Source of the DNA: Aquibacillus rhizosphaerae
GTDB taxonomy: Bacteria; Bacillota; Bacilli; Bacillales; Amphibacillaceae
DNA: 39,041 bases
Assembly (NCBI RefSeq): GCF_030282825.1
Contig: NZ_JASTZU010000049.1
Span: 1-39,041 of the forward strand
Direction of reading: 5' to 3'
Every line of letters begins with the position of its first letter. Position 1 is the first letter of the stretch. The notes beneath the pieces are model-generated. The model saw only the letters and a program-made list of their open reading frames with translations. It was not told the DNA's origin and searched no databases. The position numbers were made by a program, and so were the translations under genes. Shown piece by piece: positions 35,092 to 39,041 of this stretch.

Positions 35092-35804
35092 CAAGAAGCC
35101 TTATGAAAGTTATCGTCTGAAGAGCTTTTGTTCATAGCATAGCCAACGATTAAATTTGTTACTGTAATGATGGCAATGATTAGATAATTAGTAGAATCGT
35201 GTTGAAGGTTTAGTAGCTCAATTAATTTCTTATCAGTTATAATCATTTCTCCTGCAGTCCATGCAAGAATACCAGATCCAATATAGGAAATCCATCGATA
35301 CTTTTCTAAAGCTTTTACGATTATTTTGGAACCAAATATCATAATCGGAATACTTACCATTACACCAAATGCAATCATTTTGATATCTCCATGTGCTGCA
35401 CCAGTTATCGCGATAACATTATCAAGACTCATTACCGCATCTGCTATAATTATTGTTGTTATTGCTTTAAAAAGACCATTGTGTGAAGTTACATGTGCTT
35501 GTTCTTCTTCCTCGACAAGTAAGTTATAAGCAATCCATAACAGTAACATTCCTCCAATGAGGTTTACAAAAGGAATTTGCAGCAAGTAAACAATTATAAC
35601 GGCAAAAAGTATCCGGAGAAGGACTGCACCAGCAGTACCAAATAGTATTGCTTTATTTTGATGTTCTTTAGGTAAAGATTTCGTGGCCATTGCAATGACT
35701 ACAGCATTGTCACCAGATAGGATAATGTCAATAGCTATTATTTTTAAAAATGAAATCGTTGCAGCGGACGTAACTGTGAGTCCAAGTGAGAAAAGTAGAT
35801 CCAA
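35091..35804 (-). CDS. TerC family integral membrane protein, YjbE-like
   Basis: The 237-residue protein has about seven helices and duplicated TerC signatures: IDIILSGDNAVVIAMA in the first half and IADAVMSLDNVIAITGA in the second. The acidic and polar residues of these helices (Asp, Asn) are thought to form the metal site. The sequence is closer to Bacillus YjbE than to YkoY. TerC proteins of Bacillus are linked to manganese export and metal loading of secreted enzymes. It starts with TTG at 35804, eight bases after AGGAGGAAG. It is monocistronic with its own terminator. No riboswitch is seen upstream, unlike the other TerC gene in the window. Confidence 0.9.
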   Translation of the reverse strand: MDLLFSLGLTVTSAATISFLKIIAIDIILSGDNAVVIAMATKSLPKEHQNKAILFGTAGAVLLRILFAVIIVYLLQIPFVNLIGGMLLLWIAYNLLVEEEEQAHVTSHNGLFKAITTIIIADAVMSLDNVIAITGAAHGDIKMIAFGVMVSIPIMIFGSKIIVKALEKYRWISYIGSGILAWTAGEMIITDKKLIELLNLQHDSTNYLIIAIITVTNLIVGYAMNKSSSDDNFHKAS

Positions 35805-36160
35805 TTTTTATCTTCCTCCTAAGTACAAAACATTAGTATAAAAGTTTGTCCATATTTGATTTTATGAATAGAAGTAGGAGAGTAAACCAAAAAAGTATAT
35901 TTTTTTCAAAACAAAAATTCCGTATCTCACGCATGAGCATTAAAATACCTATTCTTTATATTTTTTTAATTAATCTCGTTTAAAGATCTAGAATTTATTG
36001 TAGAACAGCAAAATCAAGATCTAACTTAACCAACGGAAGGATATGGTTTATAAAATAAATATTCTATCTTAGAATAGCAAGCTGCTAAACTGTCCAATTC
36101 TTAAAAAAGAGTATATTGGGATTTTGCTGGAGAATATCGAGGGTTATGCTTGTGAATAAT
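35805..36160. other. AT-rich intergenic region
   Basis: I see no gene, conserved RNA or strong repeat between the TerC start and the terminator of the PRC-barrel gene. The promoter of the - strand TerC gene must lie in its left part, but no hexamer pair is good enough to name. Confidence 0.4.
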
Positions 36161-36165
36161 ACTAA

Positions 36166-36199
36166 ACAAAAAAATGCCTGCAATCGTTAACAGGCATTT
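36166..36199 (-). terminator. Terminator of the PRC-barrel gene
   Basis: The stem AAATGCCTG / CAGGCATTT with a 10-base loop is followed on the - strand by seven T. Confidence 0.88.
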
Positions 36200-36210
36200 A
36201 TTGATTATCT

Positions 36211-36978
36211 TTAAAAATATGGTGTTTTTTGGTAGTAATCGTAAAGATTTATCTCGTCTTCTCTTGTGATAGGACTTTCAATATTTAAGAAAGGACCATT
36301 TTTAATGACTTCTTTTGGTAAATCAACAAATACTTTGCTATCTGGCCATGAAATGTCTTCAATCCAATCAACCGATAACATGATGAATTTACCTGGTAAC
36401 CAATTTCTTGTTTCTACAATGAAATAACGTAGCTTCCAGTTGTAATCATCAATGATGAAATCTGTTATATGACCAATTTGCCCGTCACTAGCTTGAATGG
36501 TGTAACCATTAAAGTCGCCTTTAATTTCTTTTACACTTCTCAATTTTGTTTCTTCTTCTTGTTCTACAGGAAGTGCATCTTCTGCTCGGTTAATACGATT
36601 TAACTCTTGAGGAGTATCGAAACCACCCCATAAAGTGTTATTAGTACCTAAACCGTTCCAATAAAGCGGCCAACCAAAGTAACTATTAACTTCTAACTCG
36701 TGTTTCCTTGAGACTGGTTTTTTCTCATCAATCGTTGGACTGTTTTTAATACTATCTTTCGATTCGAAAATAGCCACTTTCGAGTTATCATAATCTACAT
36801 AATCAAAAGATATTGGAGATACTAGAACTTTGCGTCCAGGTAACCACTTTTTCGTATCTACAACAAGATAACGAACGACCCAATTATCTTCATCAAAATA
36901 AATGTCTTTTACTTTACCTAATTCATCATCAGTAGCTTGTACTTTGAATTCTTGAATGCGATTTGAAAAATGTAACAC
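36211..36978 (-). CDS. Tandem PRC-barrel domain protein
   Basis: The 255-residue soluble protein contains two PRC-barrel domains (about residues 5-75 and 148-225). Each has the repeat pattern V/IQATD-GE/QIGKV-DIYFDE--W-VRYLVVDT-KWLPGRKVLVSP, and the second copy ends in a DLPKEVIKNGPFL motif. The spacer contains an aromatic stretch, SYFGWPLYWNG, typical of this Bacillus protein group. PRC-barrels are small beta-barrels known from photosynthetic reaction-centre H subunits and RimM; the role of the tandem form is unknown, with stress-related expression often noted. It starts with GTG at 36978 behind AGGAGG at 8 bases. It is monocistronic, between two TerC genes. Confidence 0.87.
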   Translation of the reverse strand: MLHFSNRIQEFKVQATDDELGKVKDIYFDEDNWVVRYLVVDTKKWLPGRKVLVSPISFDYVDYDNSKVAIFESKDSIKNSPTIDEKKPVSRKHELEVNSYFGWPLYWNGLGTNNTLWGGFDTPQELNRINRAEDALPVEQEEETKLRSVKEIKGDFNGYTIQASDGQIGHITDFIIDDYNWKLRYFIVETRNWLPGKFIMLSVDWIEDISWPDSKVFVDLPKEVIKNGPFLNIESPITREDEINLYDYYQKTPYF

Positions 36979-37204
36979 AGTAAAAACCTCCTAATATCAA
37001 GTGTACATTTAAATTCTTTCTTATTATTCTTGTTACCTGATATGAATTTTTTTAAACATGTATGGTGGTTAAAGTGATTAGTTTACTGATTTGAAATGAG
37101 TGGATTAATTAATGAAATCAACTTTTTATATAAATAAGTATAAAATTTAAAACATTATATTGACAGTTCCTTCTAAATAACATATATTTAATTTACAAAT
37201 TGAA

Positions 37205-37330
37205 TGTTTCTCCTCAAAGGGGAGTAGCTTTTACAGCAATGTCGTCATTACAGAGGTGTCTGCATCTCTCGGCTTTGTTGGCAACGATCGGTTGTTAGCA
37301 AGACCTTTGCCTATTGGTAAAGGTCTTTTA
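37205..37330 (+). ncRNA. yybP-ykoY manganese riboswitch with expression-platform terminator
   Basis: Conserved pieces of the yybP-ykoY aptamer are present in order: AAAGGGGAGTAGC (37216-37228), GTCGTCATTACAGA (37241-37254), a central hairpin, TTGGCAACG (37278-37286) and TTGTTAGCAAGACCTTTG closing the aptamer. The terminator AGACCTTTGCC-TATT-GGTAAAGGTCTTTT follows directly, so its 5' arm can pair either with the aptamer or with the terminator. Mn2+ binding is expected to stabilise the aptamer and permit transcription of the small gene and the TerC exporter downstream. This is the same arrangement as at Bacillus ykoY. Confidence 0.92.
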
Positions 37331-37335
37331 TTGTT

Positions 37336-37372
37336 CAAAAAACCTTTACTGTTTTCGGTAAAGGTTTTTATT
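37336..37372 (+). terminator. Second, tandem terminator-like hairpin in the riboswitch leader
   Basis: AAAAACCTTTAC-TGTTTTC-GGTAAAGGTTTTTA repeats the stem sequence of the riboswitch terminator (ACCTTT..AAAGGT) about 10 bases downstream. It may be a duplicated safety terminator or a second switching helix. Confidence 0.75.
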
Positions 37373-37442
37373 TGTTCTGTAAAACCGAAAAAATCCAATA
37401 TGAACTTTCAATAAATAAAAAAATAGAAGGAGAGCTAAAGCT

Positions 37443-37589
37443 TTGAAGAATAGTAAACTATCATTTACTGAGCTGATTCAAACTAACATGAAACAACTAT
37501 TGGATGACAAACAATCTGTAAAAGTCGAACAAAAGAAAAAAGAACCAACGTTTACTGGCCACATATTAAAGTTTATAAAATTTAAGTAA
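37443..37589 (+). CDS. Small basic protein, 48 residues, possibly FbpB-like
   Basis: A TTG at 37443 stands 10 bases after AAGGAGAG and opens a 48-codon frame. The product begins KNSKLSFTELIQTNMKQLL and ends HILKFIKFK. The pattern SFxELIxxNxxxLLxD resembles the Fur-regulated small basic proteins (FbpB type), but the resemblance is by eye only. It lies between the Mn riboswitch and the TerC exporter, so it should be expressed when Mn2+ is high. The good ribosome binding site and amphipathic, Lys-rich composition argue that it is real. Function is unknown. Confidence 0.6.
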   Translation: MKNSKLSFTELIQTNMKQLLDDKQSVKVEQKKKEPTFTGHILKFIKFK

Positions 37590-37673
37590 TGAAAAATATA
37601 AAAAAATCTCGTTATTATGAAGTAAATATTCAAAAAGTCAGTTTATTAATTAACTACAAAGGGGAATAATGTA

Positions 37674-38435
37674 TTGGATATATCAATTATTTTAGAATAT
37701 GGATGGGTATTATTATTATTAATAGCACTAGAAGGTTTACTAGCTGCTGATAATGCACTAGTTTTAGCTATTATGGTAAAGCATCTTCCTGATGAAGAAA
37801 GAAAAAAGGCATTATTTTATGGACTTGCAGGTGCATTTGTATTCCGTTTAGCTTCATTATTTATTATTTCGTTTTTAGTGGATGTTTGGCAGGTACAAGC
37901 GATAGGTGCTCTATACCTATTATTTATTGCAATTAACCATATACTAAGAAAGTTAATCTTTAAAAAGATAGAGCACAAGAAAGATAAAAAGGAAAAAAAG
38001 AAATCAGGATTCTGGGGAACAGTTATCAAAGTTGAGCTTGCAGACATTGCGTTCGCAGTCGATTCAATTTTAGCTGCCGTTGCCTTGGCAATGACACTTC
38101 CCAATACAAACTTACCAGCTATCGGTGGTATGGATGGAGGAAAGTTCCTAGTCATATTTGCGGGCGGATTAATTGGTCTAATCATCATGCGATTTGCTGC
38201 TAATTTGTTTGTTAAATTACTTCATGCAAGACCTGGTCTAGAAATTGCTGCTTTTGCCATTGTAGGATGGGTAGGTGTCAAACTTGCTGTCTTAACATTA
38301 GGACATAAAGATATAGGTGTTATTTCATATGAGTTTGCTCATTCAACTGAATGGAAGCTGATTTTTTATACAGTCTTACTAGGAATTGCTGCAGCGGGTT
38401 GGTTCTTTTCGAAAGATAAAAAGAAAGCTAGCTAA
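37674..38435 (+). CDS. ykoY: TerC family manganese exporter, YkoY/MeeY-like
   Basis: The 253-residue membrane protein has about seven helices and the paired TerC motifs EGLLAADNALVLAIMVKHLP and VELADIAFAVDSILAAVALA. A lysine-rich cytoplasmic loop (about residues 95-115) lies between the halves. In B. subtilis the YkoY (MeeY) protein exports Mn2+ and helps metallate secreted enzymes, and its gene is controlled by a yybP-ykoY riboswitch, as here. The start is TTG at 37674, after AAAGGGGAA; the nearby ATG at 37669 is in another frame. An 84-base gap separates it from the small gene, with which it is probably co-transcribed. A terminator follows. Identity is strongly supported by the combination of family and riboswitch. 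Confidence 0.92.
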   Translation: MDISIILEYGWVLLLLIALEGLLAADNALVLAIMVKHLPDEERKKALFYGLAGAFVFRLASLFIISFLVDVWQVQAIGALYLLFIAINHILRKLIFKKIEHKKDKKEKKKSGFWGTVIKVELADIAFAVDSILAAVALAMTLPNTNLPAIGGMDGGKFLVIFAGGLIGLIIMRFAANLFVKLLHARPGLEIAAFAIVGWVGVKLAVLTLGHKDIGVISYEFAHSTEWKLIFYTVLLGIAAAGWFFSKDKKKAS

Positions 38436-38449
38436 TGTTACAAAACGAG

Positions 38450-38493
38450 GATGGAATTACCAGATTTTTGGTAGTTCTATCTTCAGTTTTATT
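38450..38493 (+). terminator. Terminator after the TerC gene
   Basis: The 13-bp stem GATGGAATTACCA / TGGTAGTTCTATC (two G-U pairs, 6-base loop) is followed by TTCAGTTTTATT. Confidence 0.75.
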
Positions 38494-38589
38494 AAAAACA
38501 TAGGCTCTTTTTAATGGTGTTGTTATTTCATACTTAATATAAAGTGAGCAATAGAGCACTGGCCTCGCTCCTCAAGCAAAATTGGCTCC

Positions 38590-38702
38590 CTTTCCGCGCA
38601 CGGCTTCAGCTAACTCAGAATAAAACCGCTTCTGAGTGGATCTTCAGCTCGTGGGACTGCGATTACTCGCCCCACCCTAAAACATTCGCTGTTCCTGCAG
38701 GA
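38590..38702 (-). repeat. Composite dispersed repeat, copy C
   Basis: Read on the - strand, 38595-38697 matches 3723-3823 with about four differences in some 100 bases, including the ACTCAGAA...TTCTGAGT hairpin and the GTGGGG...TCCCAC hairpin (38651-38675). The flanking sequences differ, so the element is bounded. Confidence 0.8.
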
Positions 38703-38864
38703 GTGTCGCCAATTTAACTTGATACGCTGAAAAATAGCATCTATTGAATAATCTTTCTTATGATTGTAAAGTTTTTTAATATGTTCCGTTACAGTGCATT
38801 TAACCAAGGTCCAACTACCTCTCACTTGAAATAGAAAACGATACTAAGCGCAGGGAAAATACGA

Positions 38865-39030
38865 GACTCCTCGAAAATAAAGAGCCATTTTCTTCGTGTG
38901 GGGTAAATTTATGGATGTCATTTCAATGTCCTATGGGAAAGGAACATCTGAAGGCCCCACAGTGAGCGGTCTTTGCGAGCGAGGAGACTGAAGCGTTCCC
39001 CATGGAAAGCGAGTGTTTTTCCGCAGCGTT
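38865..39030 (+). repeat. Composite dispersed repeat, copy D
   Basis: This is the inverted counterpart of copy A (3295-3555). Shared blocks in this orientation are ACTCCTCGAAAATAAAGAGCC, ATGGATGTCATTTCAATGTCC, AAGGAACA-CTGAAG-CCCCACAGTG, GCGAGGAGACTGAAGCGTTC and CCATGGAAAG. It lacks the extra ~100 bases of copy A. It opens with the same ACTCCTCGAAAAT start as copy B. Confidence 0.75.
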
Positions 39031-39041
39031 GGATCACAACT

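Noticed and set aside
35805-36160. Riboswitch upstream of the YjbE-like gene
   Set aside because: No aptamer motif or switching terminator is visible on the - strand.
37817-38188. Antisense frame of 123 codons over the YkoY-like gene
   Set aside because: It mirrors the TerC coding sequence and lacks start signals and recognisable domains.
38610-38825. 71-codon - strand frame at the right end
   Set aside because: It runs through repeat copy C, whose conservation follows hairpins and not codons.

Overview
The window looks like low-GC chromosomal DNA from a member of the Bacillaceae (Firmicutes). The ribosome binding sites are strong AGGAGG-type sites, TTG and GTG starts are frequent, CcpA-type cre boxes are present, and the gene families (YesMN-type two-component pair, LplABC-type importer, DUF624, YjbE/YkoY TerC proteins, yybP-ykoY riboswitch) are typical of that group. 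I cannot name the species.

Left part (1-11 kb): two adjacent glycerophosphodiester phosphodiesterase genes, a probable remnant of an IS200/IS605-type element end, and a stand-alone trpB. A 1-kb gene-free stretch follows, built of composite palindromic repeats. Next come an LMCA1-like Ca2+ P-type ATPase, a convergent membrane-anchored molybdopterin oxidoreductase whose natural N-terminus is cut off by a one-base frameshift in a homopolymer, a LOV-GGDEF-EAL blue-light/c-di-GMP protein, and a small lipoprotein.

Centre (11.1-34.7 kb): a carbohydrate utilisation locus, all on the + strand. In order it encodes an SGNH esterase, a GH3 enzyme, a GH95 enzyme, a YesM-like sensor kinase, a YesN-like regulator, DUF624 and DUF4340 membrane proteins, two LplB/LplC-like permeases, an LplA-like binding lipoprotein, a second GH3 of permuted domain order, a GH42 beta-galactosidase and a YicI-like GH31 alpha-xylosidase. 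None of the glycosidases has a signal peptide. The set matches the linkages of acetylated, fucosylated (or L-galactosylated) xyloglucan oligosaccharides: the esterase removes acetyl, GH95 removes Fuc or L-Gal, GH42 removes Gal, GH31 removes Xyl and GH3 removes Glc. The inferred scheme is import of oligosaccharides by the ABC system, energised by an ATPase encoded elsewhere, then disassembly in the cytoplasm. Two perfect cre boxes (upstream of the first GH3 and of the permeases) imply carbon catabolite repression, and the two-component system is the likely inducer.

Right part (34.7-39 kb): a decayed gene fragment, a YjbE-like TerC protein and a PRC-barrel protein on the - strand. They are followed on the + strand by a yybP-ykoY manganese riboswitch with tandem terminators, a 48-codon small gene and a YkoY/MeeY-like TerC manganese exporter. 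The window ends in composite repeats that are the inverted counterpart of those at 3.3-3.9 kb, so a segment of about 35 kb is flanked by inverted repeats.
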